64,000 nt of DNA from Sipunculus nudus (GCA_026874595.1 CM049319.1:60706917-60770916), one strand, 5' to 3'; shown: positions 1 through 12,599, counted from the first letter of the stretch. Notes: generated by a model from the sequence alone, not told the origin. Numbers and translations: made by a program.

Positions 1-140
1 ATCAGCAGTTTTTTTCAGCAGACAGGCCCATGTGCAACACCTGGGGTTTAAGTGCATCATAAACGGTCAAAGCAGGCAGCGGGAAAATCAGTAGCTTCTT
101 TAGAAGCGCAAGATTTCCGCTGCCTCTGGAGCATACTTCT
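1..140. repeat. Duplicated intergenic segment, copy 1
   Basis: This stretch is clearly similar to 39895-40025. Both hold a run reading ATAAACGGTCAAAGC, then AAAATCAGT and GAAGCGCAAGATTTCCGCTG. No coding potential or tRNA-like promoter was recognised. The second copy lies between TLR units C and D, so this is probably a far part of the same duplicated intergenic unit, or an old short repeat. Confidence 0.55.
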
Positions 141-480
141 CACATTGCTTTAATTATATAAACGGGAACGGGATTGTAAAGCATTGGATGCTCACGCGCA
201 AGTTCCAAACTTTCATACTGAAAATCAACCGCTTTTGGCATTTTTTCAAGGGGAAGACACAAGGACAATCCTCGATTATATGACGTCATGGTATGGATTC
301 CCGTCCGCAACCGTCGTCCGCTTCCGTTGTGAATCGGTCCCAAAGCGATTTGTGCCGACGGTACGTGAGACGGGGGCAGAAGCGGATAGGTGTGTATGCT
401 CTATTTATTTTTAACTGATTCGAATTTGACGGAAGTGGGTACGAGTGCGGAAGGGAAAAAAACGGATACGTGTGAACGCC
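141..480. other. Unassigned intergenic DNA
   Basis: No gene, RNA or repeat was recognised. The short overlapping ORFs on both strands match nothing I know. GC content is higher than in the surroundings and several CGG/CCG trinucleotides are present. Confidence 0.4.
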
Positions 481-1332
481 CCTTAATTCAAATATGCATG
501 AGTCATGTGACTAACATTTGCATGAGAATTGGTCATGGAAGCTTCTGCTGTTGCTAATATTATCTTAGTATGCTTACTTGGCCAAATGGCAAAATTCATT
601 TTCCTGTTACTCAGCCAAATATCACAGAACCGGAAACATTCGCATTGAGAGAGAGAGCTCGTTTCCTGGATCACTTCTGTAAAATATCAAACATTTGGCT
701 TAACCTTTTCGTAGAAGAAGATTTTAAATTTTTTTAAGGTTTCCCCGTAAAAGGAAAGTCCAAGTAGGTGGAGCTACAAAAATTTCAATCTCATAACGTT
801 TAACGTGTAAAAATATCTTGGAGGGGAGTGCACCCCCTCGCCCCCCTTCCCCTCATGTGACTCTTCTCGCCTTTGACACTTTTATATATATAAGTGTGTG
901 TGTGTGTGTCTACTATTTAGATCCCACCCCACCGGAACAATATTTGGCTTGGTCGCCTAGGTGTTTGTATGTATTTATCCGATTTTTATACCCTAATGCC
1001 TTCAGTGAGATTACACAGCTTTAATTTCCCTTTTGTTCTCTCTAATCAATATGTTGTAGGTTGACAGAGGGAGCGGATCCTGGAAACAGGACACGTGACA
1101 GCAAGACTAGTGGCTCTGTTGTGCTTCTTAAAATGCAATAAACCTGAAATATAAGTTTTTGCTCAGAATGCATGTAAACAAACGGGGGTATCATATAGGA
1201 TATTTGCATGCAACTTGACTAGCGGTGTTTATGTGCTTTGCAAACAGGACCAATTCCGATTCATGCTCTTTATTCACATATATACATGTAATAAATGCAT
1301 ATAATTAATGCACCGACGTAACAAAAGTATAT

Positions 1333-1384
<52 letters not shown>

Positions 1385-2950
1385 AAAATCAAGATTTTCA
1401 TTTGTAATCAATCAAAACTAGAAATTTGCATTTTGGTGAATGCAGGCCTCCGCCATATCGGCGGTCACTGGGGATTACTCCGCAAACGGTGTATTCATTC
1501 ACTTTTCGGCCAATATTACCAAGTTCTATCGGGCATATGTGACTGCACATTTGTGAATTTTCTTTTAAGTCCTTCCTGCATCTGGATCATGAGCAGAACC
1601 CACACCAAAATCCAATCAATTCTTCATGGGCCAATTTCCGGATAACCCTGTGAATTTCATGGGATTCCTTTAATGCTTGGGTTAGTTATGTTGTTAACAA
1701 ATACACAAACATGTATACACGAGCGGGAATGAGCGCACATCATCCTGGCAGAGGCAATTACCTTCACGTACTCCCAGAGGAAGCATGACCCAGAGGAAAT
1801 ATCAGCACTCTCTACAGCACCTTCAAGACAACTTACTTATAATTAAATAATACATATGCACCTCGTTTGGCGACCTCAACCTAACCTTATACAGTGATTT
1901 ATTTATATTTACATACAACTAAGAAAACACTGCACACGCGACAGTGACGACAAGTATATGATCTAATCGGTGGGCTATGCATGTTTATACTGTATATGCG
2001 AGTATATTGACCCATTCCATTTGTACATCCCTGTCACATCGTAAGATACTCCAGAACACTATAGTCCGTTTCATCCCCTCATGTCCACCTGTTTTTTGCT
2101 ATGAAAATTTTTATTTGTTACATTTCAAGGGAAACAATTATAGTGTAGAGGAGAGGATTACAGAACCTAATTTTCAACTAGGTAACTAAATTCCTACCTT
2201 ATTCCCTATTTGAGTAACATAATTTTTCTGAAAATATGAGAAATCAGTCTACATTTTACAACATATCTACCCACTTACGGCGGTCAAGGTCATTTGTCAC
2301 ATGCAAAAACAGCCTCAACTGACAGCTGCTGATTGGATGATCTCATGTAAACACTCTAAAAAATATAACCAGCTAAAACAAAGATGGCTACTTATGGAGG
2401 GACACACAATATCTGCCAGATCATGATAAAGAGTCTAAAATGTTGTGAAACATGAACAGGGGATTTATTGTAAAATCCTTAACTGCCATATTAGGTTGTC
2501 ACTTCCATATGTTGTTTACTTTGAAAATATTGAAAAATATAAACTTTTAAGTAAATCATCTACAAAAAACAGGTGGACAGCAGGTGGTGAAACGGACTAT
2601 AACATCATTATAGCAAATGGGGCTCCCAATGGGAGTAGCTAATCAGAACCCTTTCGGTTTCCGGAATCTAACTTCTGTATAACCTTGGGGAACCTATGTA
2701 AATCACCATGTGATCATGTGATCAGGTCTGACATTAAGAAAATCCGCCATATTGGAGATTTGGCGCAAACAGAAAATGGCAGGAGAAAGAAGAAAGAAAT
2801 GAAGGTCCACTGACATAATATTTATAACCCAAATATCAAATAAACTCATCAACCCCCATAAGCCTTCCCCTGCTTCTCCGGGATGCTTAAGTATACTAGT
2901 ATTTTTGCAGTTACAGAATCAAGTCATATCACATATACAAAACATTCATT
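480..2950. repeat. 3' flank of TLR unit A (segmental duplication)
   Basis: This non-coding stretch aligns in pieces with the 3' flanks of units B (15355-17813), C (32500-34288) and D (46100-47991). Shared landmarks in order are TTAGTATGCTTACTTGGCC, the CACATGTGACAGCAAG/CACGTGACAGCAAG run, AACTAGAAATTTGCATT followed by GCAGGCCTCCGCCATA, and the GAAGATGGC/GAAAATGGC run just below the receptor. It is shorter than the other copies and partly rearranged. It shows that the receptor was duplicated with kilobases of flank. Confidence 0.75.
1337..1379. repeat. (AT)n microsatellite
   Basis: About 21 uninterrupted AT dinucleotides inside the 3' flank of unit A. The matching positions of units B, C and D lack this expansion. 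Confidence 0.97.
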
Positions 2951-5177
2951 CTATTTTTCTCTGTGGTTATACAGGTTTGATCTCGGATGATTAGCATTTT
3001 GTGGTTTCAGAAGAGGAGGCCCAAGAGCGTTACGCAGACGTAACCAGAATAATTGTCGTTCAGTCGCTGTTTTAGGCCACACAAGATATGTATTAGATTT
3101 TAGCAGGTAGTCAAGAGTGGCTGACCTACGTGTGGGCAGTTTTTCTGGTTTACCCATCACGATACAAATCACCTTGGCGTGCCTGGCATTTACATGTACC
3201 TTTGCAAAGTGAAGCTCCGTTTGAAAATACCTGCCTTTAAGAGCATTTCTGGATATCACCAACAGACAACTTTTGCTGTGTCGAAAAGCGTCAGAAATGT
3301 TTTCATCGATGCTAACGCCGATGGCAAAGTTCCTCTCATGCACACACAAACTGTAATCATGTCGTTTCTCAAGATTTCTCAAAACGAATTCAACAAACCA
3401 GTAATCGTTTGTATTGTAACACAGGAAAGCATCAAATATATAATCCTTCTCTGTCAGACCTGCTCGGAATTTTGTCAGTTGTCTGGCAAAATACCAAATG
3501 TACAACAGGCGCCATCTGTAGCGACAGACCAAACAACACACCATGCAAAATATAAGCGCACTTACGTATGTCAAAAATACTCTAACAACCAACTTATCGT
3601 CAAAGCCATGGGCGCACTCAGCTAAGAGTCTTTCTGTATTCAAGGTATAAATATCTAAAGGGATTGAAGCATCTGTGACACGACATTGAAATCCAATCAG
3701 TCGCACTGGCAGCATCTGTATTCTTCTGACCTTGTCAAGGTCACTGCAAGGACACTGGAGAGGGTTCCCGGTCATATCTATGGTTACATTTCTCGTGCGA
3801 CTGAACTGATTCCAATCGCGAATAAACGAGTCGTTCAAAGTGCCAATCTTATTATGACTAAGATTCAGCATTCGAAGGTGTTGCAGACTGCCAAAAGTAA
3901 AACGAACGTCATACAGGCCACATTGATATAATTTAAGACTGACGAGTCGAGTGAAATTTGTGAATGCAGCAGGATTAATTCCATTTCTTATGTAGTTTCT
4001 TGACAAATCTAAATCCTGCAATTTGTTTTCTGAAGAGAACCGAACATAAGGTAGAGTCCAATAATTTGGTATAACTCGGGTTACAGAGGATGCCCGTACG
4101 ACCTTAAGTTTTGGTGGTAAAAAGATGGTGTAATGTTCACTTTTATCGACTGCTTTATCATAAGAAGAACACACAGGCTTGACTTGGAAATTATTGTTGC
4201 ATGATAAACGTGCATTTGCCAGTCCCTTTCTCACATTATGACCAAAATCTTGATGACCGAGGTTTATATATGTCAAAGCACTCATCATTCGTATTTCTAT
4301 GAACAAGTCAATTAAACTGAATCCAAACAGCATATTATGGTTTAGATTTAGTGATTGTAAATGGAGAAAGTTAATTAGGACTCCCCGTCTTAATGCTATG
4401 ATCTGGTTTTGTGCAAGATTTAGAACCTGAACGCGCGTTCCGCGCAAGCATCGAAATATTGGTGGTTTTAGATCCCAGAATATTCCAGACATACCTCCTC
4501 TACACACTCTGTCCAATTTAAGAACAGCGAGTGGTGAGCCTTTAAGTCCACACAGCACTTGGAATTTAAGTACCGTCTCACTGGTTAGGTACCATTCATC
4601 CAGTTTCAGATATTGAAGTCGCTTAAGGGGCTCAAACACCTTTAATGGCATATCAACAGCAGGTAATAAGTTTTTAAGAGTTAACACAACGAGGTTTTTC
4701 AGACCGACGAAAGCGCCTTGCTCTACCTTACTAATTTTAAAGTTTTCCTCTATATTGAGAAGTTTCATCTTAGGCAACCATGCAAAACTGTCATTTTGTA
4801 ATTCAGTTAGTCTTGTTCTTGATATAAACAGACGCGTTGTATTTGGCCCGGATGCATTTCATTTGGTTTATGGAAATAATCCGTTTACCGTGACAATTTG
4901 CAGTTAAATCCCCTCTGTAGGTCGTCATTGTACACAAACATTCGTCTGGAAATTTAACGTTACCATAAAACGTAAATCCCCCATCTTCCTGATTGGTAGA
5001 GCCATTGTTAGTGTAGATATTTGAAATTCTTTGGTTACGGTTCGAGGTATTCGGTCCTCGAGCTCTTTTCGGTTTATTGATCTTTAGAGGATTTTCCTTA
5101 AATTCAAATGAAAACTCCGATACATTTATTTGTAAAAAAATTAAACAGACCAATAACGCTTTTGTTCGACGAACCAT
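2951..5177 (-). pseudogene. Toll-like receptor copy A, single frameshift
   Basis: An intronless TLR of the same design as copy B: a hydrophobic leader, about 50 polar residues, an LRR-NT cysteine region (CLC), LRRs, an LRR-CT (CPC...C), one membrane span and a full cytoplasmic TIR domain. The start at 5177 is chosen because it lines up with the starts of B, C and D and has the same context (gtgaaaATGG). One extra base near 4844-4852 (GGCCCGG here, GACCAG in B) shifts the frame within the N-terminal LRR cap; the span of 2227 nt is 3n+1. Everything after that, including TIR box 1 (FDAFLCY), the ERNFAIG loop and the FW box, stays open to the stop at 2951. In frame, an upstream ATG at 5252 would add 25 residues. 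It could be a recent pseudogene or a one-base assembly error of a live gene. Confidence 0.9.
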
Positions 5178-5506
5178 TTTCACTATATCTTCTTGTAGTG
5201 TTCCGTTGCCTCGGTCTGAGTTTAGGAAGTTATACAGCCGCACGAGATGCACGTTTATTTAAAACAAACCACTCCCCAATCTAGTATTTATCAACAGGCA
5301 ATCTACAATAGTATAATCATCCTTTATTTTTTGCCTCTACAAACAAGGAGCTATTTCTTTACTCAACAATTTGTTGATAGTACTTTAACTCGCTGCATAA
5401 TGTACAATCAACAAAAGTGGTTATTGGTTGTAGTTCTCACTGTTTTATTAAAAATCGTCCATGACGAGCTGGCACTCTATGACTAAAAAGCCTTTCTTTA
5501 CAGTAC

Positions 5507-5582
5507 AGTAATAATCATGCGATTGTTGTATACACGTCTGTGGTTGTCAATAGATTAAGTTACCGATATCTAATAAAAAAAT
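5507..5582. promoter_or_regulatory. Conserved upstream block, unit A
   Basis: A stretch of about 75 bp lies upstream of the receptor and occurs seven times in the window. Others are at 6112, 20406, 28708, 36318, 36930 and 50598. Landmarks are AATCATGCGATTGTTGTATA, GTGGTTGTCAAT and GATATCYAATAAA. Most copies include an ATCCAAT, which is an inverted CCAAT box relative to the receptor. Conservation could reflect only recent duplication, so a promoter role is inferred. Confidence 0.45.
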
Positions 5583-5594
5583 AAACACTCTAAA

Positions 5595-5835
5595 CATCTT
5601 CACTACTGATAGATCCCATTGTAAGTCTAGACATTTGAAACTCTATTGTTATAGTTCGAATTATTCGGTCTTCGAGTTTTTGTCCCTTGATTTTTAGAGG
5701 ATTTCCCTCAAATTCTCCTGAAAATACCGATACCGCTCTTGTTGGACGACCCATTTTCTCTATATTTTCATACAGTTATTCAGCTGCTTCGTTCTGAATT
5801 TAGGAAGTTATATTGCCGCACAAGATACACGCAAT
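5595..5835 (-). pseudogene. TLR 5'-end relic, unit A
   Basis: A second TLR start lies 0.5 kb upstream of copy A. The ATG at 5754 sits in CCCATTTTC on the plus strand, like the real starts. The reading begins MGRPTRA, then jumps to a stretch like FSGEFEGNPLKIK, the residues that follow the signal peptide in other copies. The hydrophobic signal core is deleted and the frame is lost after about 30 residues. Its 5' leader (ATATTGCCGCACAAGATACA on the plus strand) is still recognisable. No LRR or TIR sequence follows. Confidence 0.75.
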
Positions 5836-6111
5836 AATATACAAACAGCTCCGCAATCTAGTATTTATCAACAACCAATCTAGACCAATCTGGTATAATC
5901 AACCTTTATTCTATGTCTGTACACAAAACATTTGAAATTACTTTAAACAGCAGTGCCTTATGTGCACGAGTTTTTTTAAATAGTTATTGTGGACAATGAT
6001 CAAAGACCTTGCACAATGAACGTGCAACAAAAGTGGTCATTGTTTAAAGCTGTCATTGTTTTACGCGAGGCCTCAGTCATAAAGGAATGTACTAGTGCAT
6101 TTAAGCCTTTA

Positions 6112-6190
6112 GTCATAATCATGCGATCGTCGTGTACCTCTCTGTGGTAGTCAATTGATTAAGCTGACGATATCAAATAAACAATTCGGC
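6112..6190. promoter_or_regulatory. Conserved upstream block, relic of unit A
   Basis: The second copy of the upstream block in unit A (ATAATCATGCGATCGTCGTG, then GTAGTCAATTGATTAAG). It sits between the TLR relic and the plus-strand exon-like ORF at 6421, matching the layout of unit C. Confidence 0.45.
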
Positions 6191-6420
6191 ACTTTAATTC
6201 TATACGAGTGGCCGGTAATCTTAACACAATATGTCATAACGATACCGAATCAAAATTCTTTTTTTAGTTATTCAATTGCGATATAGGTAACTAGAAAAAC
6301 GCCCAAAGACAGCAGCATCGCATCAATGCATTCCCGTGTTTACACATTCTCATTGCTAAGATCACGCCGATATTTTCGACATGGGGTCAGGGACATCCGG
6401 GTTCAAAGTGTGTACGGAAA

Positions 6421-6486
6421 ATGGCAAGGCCCATAAGTGGTTTCAAGAAAATGAGAGAAATAAACCTGTCAGATGAAGTGATATGA
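6421..6486 (+). pseudogene. Divergent exon-like ORF, unit A copy
   Basis: A plus-strand ORF beginning MARPISGFKKMREINLS and ending at TGA after 21 codons. It is one of four related starts, one per TLR unit, pointing away from the receptor (others at 29429, 37246 and 51776). The shared pattern is roughly MAxPxxxFEKxRxxNLSG. The B copy is the longest with the best start context. I do not recognise the family. It looks like the first coding exon of a gene duplicated with the TLR, broken here by early divergence. Confidence 0.4.
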
Positions 6487-6599
6487 TACAAATACAACAC
6501 TGTATCATATATCGCATTTATACAGTCTATACATGTGTAGTAATACAGTTAGCTAAAGTAGTTCAGTGCATGTTATCCTTATTGTTACATGTGTAACAC

Positions 6600-7962
6600 A
6601 ATCATGGTAATAAAGAAGGTCAATCTAACCAAAGGGCAATTGAACCATCTTATTGACTGATTCAGAGAAATCTTTGGCCAAACACTTAGAAAACACATCA
6701 AGTTGGGCAGATAGGATTCGAAGAACTGCGGTGTCCGCCTTGTCAAGTTGCCTCTGAAGACATGCATGGAAATTTAAGGTAATTAACAACTTAAAGCCAG
6801 CCATAACTTTATCTGTCTGGGAATAGAATCATTTTGTGGTATATGGCTACAGATTCACAAACCTTGAAGCTCTGACCAAAAAGTGCATGTATTAAGCAAA
6901 TATGAGTCGCAAAAACCATATCACATTTATTGGTGTTCCAGCTTAGCTTTCAGAGCCGAAAAGGATGGTTCCTTGAGAATCTGCATAGATCCAAAGAAAC
7001 TGAAATCAAGTCTTAAGAGATGTCCCCACAAAATTCCAACAGTGGAAGAGCTTAATCCAGAATTAGCTACAGCAAAAGTATTCAGAAAATTAGACACCAA
7101 AGCTGGATATTGGTCGATCCATTACAACAAAGAATGACAGCTTCTCACCAAGTATGGCACATCATTTGGTCGTTATTGTTTGTGTAGACTACTATTTGGA
7201 CTCAGCGTGTCACAAGACTTATTCCTGTCAAGAATGGACCAGATCTTAGAAACCTCATAGGTGTTGTGAGCATCGCAGACGATGCCTATGTGTATGGTGA
7301 GACAACAGCCGAATATGAAGCTAATCTGATACAGCTGATGGACCGAGCACTTGAAAATGGACTTGAATGTAACAGTGACGAATGCATAATCAAGCAACCG
7401 AGTATTTCTTTCTTCGGAAATATGTATACAAGTGGAGATATCAAACCAGATCCTGCCAAAGACATGCATAAGATGCCAACTGCTCAAAATCAGGAAGACG
7501 TATCTCGGATTCTAAGTCTAATGACTTATTTGAGTCAATTCATACCACATTATGCAAACAAGGCAAATACTCTCGGTTACCTCCTTAAAACGTATATACC
7601 TTGGACCTGGGATGCGTATTACCAGAAATTCTTTGACGAAATAAAGCAGACAGCCTCAGAGAAGGCGTGTCTGAAATATTACGACCCCGACACAAATGAG
7701 GTTGATGCTCCACAAAAGGGATTGGGAGCTGCCTTGATCAAGGAAGGTAGACCAATTGCCTTTGGTTCATAATCTTTGAATGTAAAATTTTGGCTGTGGT
7801 ACATAGTATATAAAGATACCATACCTATCTATACGGAAGATTCTTCACTGTTGCGACAGATTACAAACCTCTTGTTACTATTGTTACGGAACTTAATATC
7901 AACAGATCACGTAGTAGTGACCAACATAAATTTTGTAATAGAGATAAGAAAAAATCAGCTTC
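6600..7962 (+). pseudogene. Ty3/gypsy reverse transcriptase-RNase H fragment
   Basis: Plus-strand remains of a gypsy pol gene. From 6940 the reading shows an RT finger/palm stretch (DGSLRICIDPKKLK, then FRKLDTKAGYWSI), a YxDD-box remnant changed to IADDAYVYG near 7273, a thumb/connection stretch (YLSQFIPHYANKANTL) and the start of RNase H (GLGAALIKEGRPIAFGS). At least two stops (7135, 7258) interrupt it and the catalytic tyrosine is lost, so it is dead. Borders are uncertain. It abuts the LTR of the next element at 7963, which probably inserted into it. Confidence 0.8.
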
Positions 7963-8736
7963 TGTAACACTAGACAGCGTGAAATGTCGAGGCGAATGAA
8001 TAAAGAGGTCTAAATAAGTGTTTATTGTTAACAAATAATTATAATCTATTCTTAAAACAACCCTGACATTACAATACACCAAATCAATACAACTACACAG
8101 TATAACAATAGTACAACAGTAAATCAATACAAGTATATAAATAAAGGGTACAGTACCTGGATACCACGACTATCACAGCGACAACAAGTCCTTTATAACG
8201 TACAACCCAGATGAACAGTTCACATAAATCTTCTCAGAGAATAACAGTCCAGTTCATTCACAAAATCAATCTGATGTGGTCCCAAAGTGAAGTTCTTGTT
8301 ATAATTCGTAAAATAAACTGAAGACTATATAAGATCCGTCACAAATTTAGAAGAAAATCTATAATTGCCGCAATTACAGGAAAAGGTCCACAACCGACTA
8401 ACACGCTTCTGTGTCCGCTGGAATACTTCTCTCCTCTCTCTTCGGCTTTAAAACACAGCCCCTATTTATAGCTTCCCATCTCAAGCCGAGAACTTTCCAT
8501 TTCCCGAACAATCTAAAGAACAATACATTATACATAGTACACACGCGTTACAGGAAACATCTAGAACATGAAAGCTGTGTTTCTACATGTCAGGGTACGG
8601 CCAGGCGAGAAAGCCCCAGGCCAGCATTACCGCTGTGTCCACAAATCAGACACCACGCATGGGCCGGGCTATGCCGCCATGGCAACGGACAACGCAATCG
8701 CTGGAAATACATAGCATTAAAGAGACATCTGTAACA
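7963..8736 (-). repeat. 3' LTR of the Gmr1-like element
   Basis: This 774-bp block starts with TGTAACA and ends with TGTAACA on the plus strand. As a minus-strand LTR it therefore begins TGTTACA and ends TGTTACA, giving the TG...CA ends expected. A purine-rich tract lies directly against its 5' edge. No second LTR is present in the window, so length and borders rest on the termini and the polypurine tract. Confidence 0.75.
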
Positions 8737-8748
8737 CTCCACCTCCTG
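8737..8748 (-). other. Polypurine tract of the Gmr1-like element
   Basis: On the minus strand the sequence CAGGAGGTGGAG sits immediately before the LTR start TGTTACA. That is the position and composition of the plus-strand priming site used in LTR-element reverse transcription. Confidence 0.75.
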
Positions 8749-9099
8749 TATGAAAAAAGAAAGTTTTCTCAAAACTTTCTTTTTGGGATCACAATAATTA
8801 ATTTTACAAAATCTCAAAAAACATCTTATTAACAACATTACATTAATATCTTGTTTACAACATTTCATAAACATCTCGATAAGCAATCAGCAAGTTCACT
8901 GTCTTTCCCTTTAATATGTCTGATTTTAAGATTGTAATCCTGAAAAAAAACTCCATCTCAACAATCTTTTTTTATTTTTTCACTTCAACTTGTTCATGAA
9001 CGTGAGGGGATTGTGATCACTGAAGACAATGATAGGCTTGACTGATGAAGTAACATAAACTTTAAAACGTTGCAATGCCAAAATCAGAGCCAACCATTC

Positions 9100-10264
9100 T
9101 TTTTCAATAGTGGAGTAGTTTTTCTGGCTTGCATTAAACTTTCTTGAAAAAAAAAACTAATTGGATGATCGATGCCATCATTGCCATCACAGCACCAGTA
9201 GCAGTATCACTAGCATCTACAGATAACTTAACAGGTACAGAAAAGTCTGGAGCTACCAAAACTGGTGAACTTTGCAGGATTGCTTTCAAATTCTGAAATG
9301 CATTTTCACACTGAAAATTCCTCATAAAACGTTTGTTTCTTCTTTAAAAAATTAGTCAAAGGTTCAGCTACAGCAGAAAAATTTGGACAAAACTACCTGG
9401 AATATTGAGCCATACCGAGAAAACGCATAATTTGCTTTTATTGTTTTCTGGTCTAGAAAATGCAGAAATAGCACTTATTTTAGCATCAACAGGTTTTAAC
9501 TGACCCTGCCCTACAATATGACCCAAAAATGTTACCAGTGCATGACAAAACCCAGACTTTACTAAGTTGATGATCAGACATGCTTTACTGAGTCTTTCAA
9601 AGAGGTCGCGGAGATTTCGCAGATGTTACTCACAGGTGTCGCTGTACACGAAAAGGTCATCAATATATGCGTCGCAGCCCTGAATGTCCTTGATAACTAT
9701 ATGCATGAAGCGCTTGAACGTGGCTTGCGAGTTCTTCATGCCAAACGGCATAACTTTATACTGGTACAGTCCTTGCGGCGTCATAAATGCAGACACTTCT
9801 TGTGCTCGTTCTGTCAGCGGTACTTGCCAGAATCCTTTTAGCAAGTCAAACTTAAAGATATATATGTAGCTACCGACTCTATCAATACAATCATAGATCC
9901 TCGGAATCGGGAACGTGTCAGTGACAGAATTCAGTTTTTGATAATCTGTGCACATACGGTAACTTCCATCAGGTATTGGCATAAGAATACATAGTGAACT
10001 CCAGTTACTGTAACTAGGTTCAATAAAATCATTGTCCAGCAAATATTGAACCTCATCCTGCAGATACTTTTGCTTTTCTGGATTCAGTCTATAAGGATGC
10101 TGCTTGACTGCACTTGCTTCGCCAACATCGACGTCATGGCACAACATGTCAGTTCGCTTTGGAATGTCACTAAACAAATTTTCATAATTCCGCAGCAGGT
10201 TCTTGAGGTCTTCTTGTTGTTGTGCGGTAAGGTGTGACTGTTCGGCATCCAAGTTGTTAAGCAT
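9100..10264 (-). pseudogene. RT-RNase H of the Gmr1-like element
   Basis: From 10264 down to 9626 an open stretch of 212 codons shows a gypsy-type RT: a YRMCTDYQKLN finger motif, FKFDLLKGFWQVPL (motif A with the catalytic Asp), MPFGMKNSQATF (motif B) and AYIDDLFVYS (the YxDD box, intact). After frame breaks, RNase H follows near 9325-9134 (FSVPVKLSVDASDTATGAV, first catalytic Asp present). RNase H stops early and the thumb region contains stops, so the gene is dead though young. Confidence 0.88.
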
Positions 10265-10429
10265 GCCTGAATTTTTAGTGGTACTGTTCCACCTTGAATG
10301 GCTACATCACTTTTACAATCAGTATTAACTTTAACTGGGTCAGGGTCAGTTTTTACACAATTAACAGCAGTAACATTATATACAACATCCGATGTGCTAT
10401 TTCTTTCATAATATGGTTTCAACATGTTA

Positions 10430-11482
10430 ACATGGCACAGTTGTTTCTTCTAACGCTTATCTGGTGTCGACAGTATGTAATTTAAATTAATGACTTTCTT
10501 GTCAACAATGTAAGGACCAAAATACCTAGCTTGCAAAGGTATGCCAGGGATCCGTAGTTTCACCAGGCTCAAAAGTCTTATTCACAGTGTGCTTGTCATA
10601 CTTTGTTTTCATTTTACCTTGTGCAGATTTCAAATTAGACTTTGCAATCTCACAAGCATTGTGCAGTTTAGTGCGAAAGTGTGAGACATACTGCAACAAA
10701 CTAAGAGAATCAGAATTTTCACACAAAAGTTTTTCTTTAAGCAGTTTAAATCGATCGCGAACTGAGTGTCCAAAAACTAGTTCAAAGGGACTGAAACCCA
10801 TGGACTCTTGAAAGGATTCTCTGACAACAAACAGCAATAGGTGGATTCCTTCATACAAGTCTTTCTGTGTGTCAAAACAATAAGTCCTAATCATATTTTT
10901 TAATGTTTGGTGAAAACGCTCGAGGGCGCCCTGACTTTCAGAATGGTATGGCGAAGTGTTGTACTGTTTTATACCCAGCTCAAGCATAACTTGTTGGAAT
11001 AAGCCAGACATAAAATTAGACCCTTGGTCAGACTGGACGGTTTTTGGTAATCCACAATTTGTAAAAAAAACTTCGCCAGAACCTTGACAACACTTTTGGC
11101 ATTAATTTTGCGCAATGGTATTGCCTCAGGGAACCTGGTAGATGCGCACATAATTGTCAGCAAGTATTCATGTCCAGATTTTGTTTTGGGCGGTGGTCCA
11201 ACACAATCAACAATAATCCTACTAAATGGTTCCTCGAAAGCAGGAATAGGCCTAAGTGGGGCCTTAGGAGGATTCTGACTGGGCTTGCCTACTATCTGGC
11301 ATGTATGGTATGATAAACAATATTTTACAACATCTTTCTGAGGTAAGCCTATAGAAGTGTGTTCTAACTTTTGGATAAGTTTTATTTATACCTAAATGGC
11401 CAGACAATGGAGGCTCATGTGCCATGCTCAGAATTTCATTGCGAAAGCTTTGGGCATTACTATTTGATGTTTGATGGTCCAC
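10430..11482 (-). pseudogene. Integrase with GPY/F module, Gmr1-like element
   Basis: The N-terminal zinc-binding region is visible near 11400-11300 (AHEPPLSGHLGINKTY, a His pair). The catalytic core shows IIVDCVGPPPK (first Asp, about 11204), QSDQGSNFMSGLF (second Asp, about 11025) and SQGALERFHQTLK (Glu, about 10921), so the DDE triad is intact. The C-terminal GPY/F module reads FGPYIVDKKV near 10520-10490 and is followed by HVNMLKPYYER. Frameshifts near 11300, 11060 and 10540 and a stop near 10450 break the reading. RT follows directly downstream. Confidence 0.88.
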
Positions 11483-12551
11483 TCATCATCAGCACATACA
11501 TCAGGTGGTCGCCATTTACGTATAAGCACTCCATTTTTAACAGAGAAACAAACTGAGTTCTGTGACAGTTCATCTTTAGAAACCGCCCTGTGAAACAAAC
11601 ATGAAATATCAGGGTCCTTATGTTGTTCCGCGATAAGTTCTGACCTTGAAAATGCTGCAACCTGTACGGGCGAGTCGTTAGATGAGTCGCTAGTGACTCC
11701 CGGAGTGTTATTATCTGGACCATTACCCTCATGATGTTTTTCTTTGCCATAGATTGGAACAGACTGTACTTTGTCACCTGCAACATCATTGTCTAGCAGC
11801 AACTGAATTACCTTAAAAAGTAAAGTAGTTTTTACGTCCACAGTAATATTCTCAGAAATCAAATCTGACTTTAAATGTATACTGTGAAGCGGAACTGAAA
11901 TGTGCTTGTCTGAAAACACACCATTAAAAAGTGTATGTGCACCAGTAAAGGACCTATTAGAAAATGGCAAAGTGTTTGCTAAAATGAGAGTTTGGCCTGA
12001 ACCAGTGTCCCTCAAAATTCTAATAGGGGTAGAATTTGAAAAATCACTTAAAAGTGATACAAAACCATCATGTATGAATGGCTCTAATAACTCCATTTCG
12101 GAGACAATAGAGGAATCTACTACCTCAGTTTCATCAAACAAAGAACTGACATTGAGAGTGTCAGTCATAAACTCTTTTTCAGAGTCATTAAAGGAATCTA
12201 CATCCTAATTACAATCAAACGCCTCATAGGATCAACAGGGGATTTCCTCAGCAGAAACAAACTTCTGTTTGTCAAAGGAGGACCTGGCCTTATTTGAAAT
12301 ACTCTCGCAATAGTCAGAAAGGACTTAGCCTTATTTAGAGGATATTCCTTGCAGGAGTCTTGAAAGGACCTAGCCTTAATAAATTCCTCGCAGGAATAAA
12401 CTGAGGTTTTTACCCCGCAAACTACGGATTTTTCTTTGGATTCAGACGGCACTTGGGCCTCCGTAGCCTCAAACTCTTTAGTTGAGTCAATAAAGGAGTT
12501 GTACCCCTTATTTACATGAAAAGAGCGTGGCTCTTGTACTATGCCATGCAT
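11428..12551 (-). pseudogene. Gag-pol linker and retropepsin, Gmr1-like element
   Basis: The ORF from 12168 carries an aspartic protease: RILRDTGSGQT (D-T-G flap/catalytic motif), then VPLHSIHLKSDL and LLLDNDVAGDKV, the second hydrophobic-Gly-type landmark of gypsy retropepsins. It then runs into the integrase leader (ELIAEQHKDPDISCL). The stretch 12551-12198 is a polar Ser/Glu-rich linker in another frame. No RT sequence lies between protease and integrase. Confidence 0.8.
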
Positions 12552-12599
12552 AGATTTTTAATCAAAACAAGAAGGTATTTTTTTTATGCTTCAGAATAT

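Noticed and set aside
818-1024. Short ORF near the GT-rich tract in the unit A flank
   Set aside because: Its sequence follows low-complexity DNA and the equivalent region of B, C and D does not keep the frame.
3179-3931. Plus-strand ORFs opposite TLR A (and at 17864-18530, 34484-34729, 48171-48972)
   Set aside because: They are antisense shadows of the conserved receptor reading frame; the same shadows recur in every copy.
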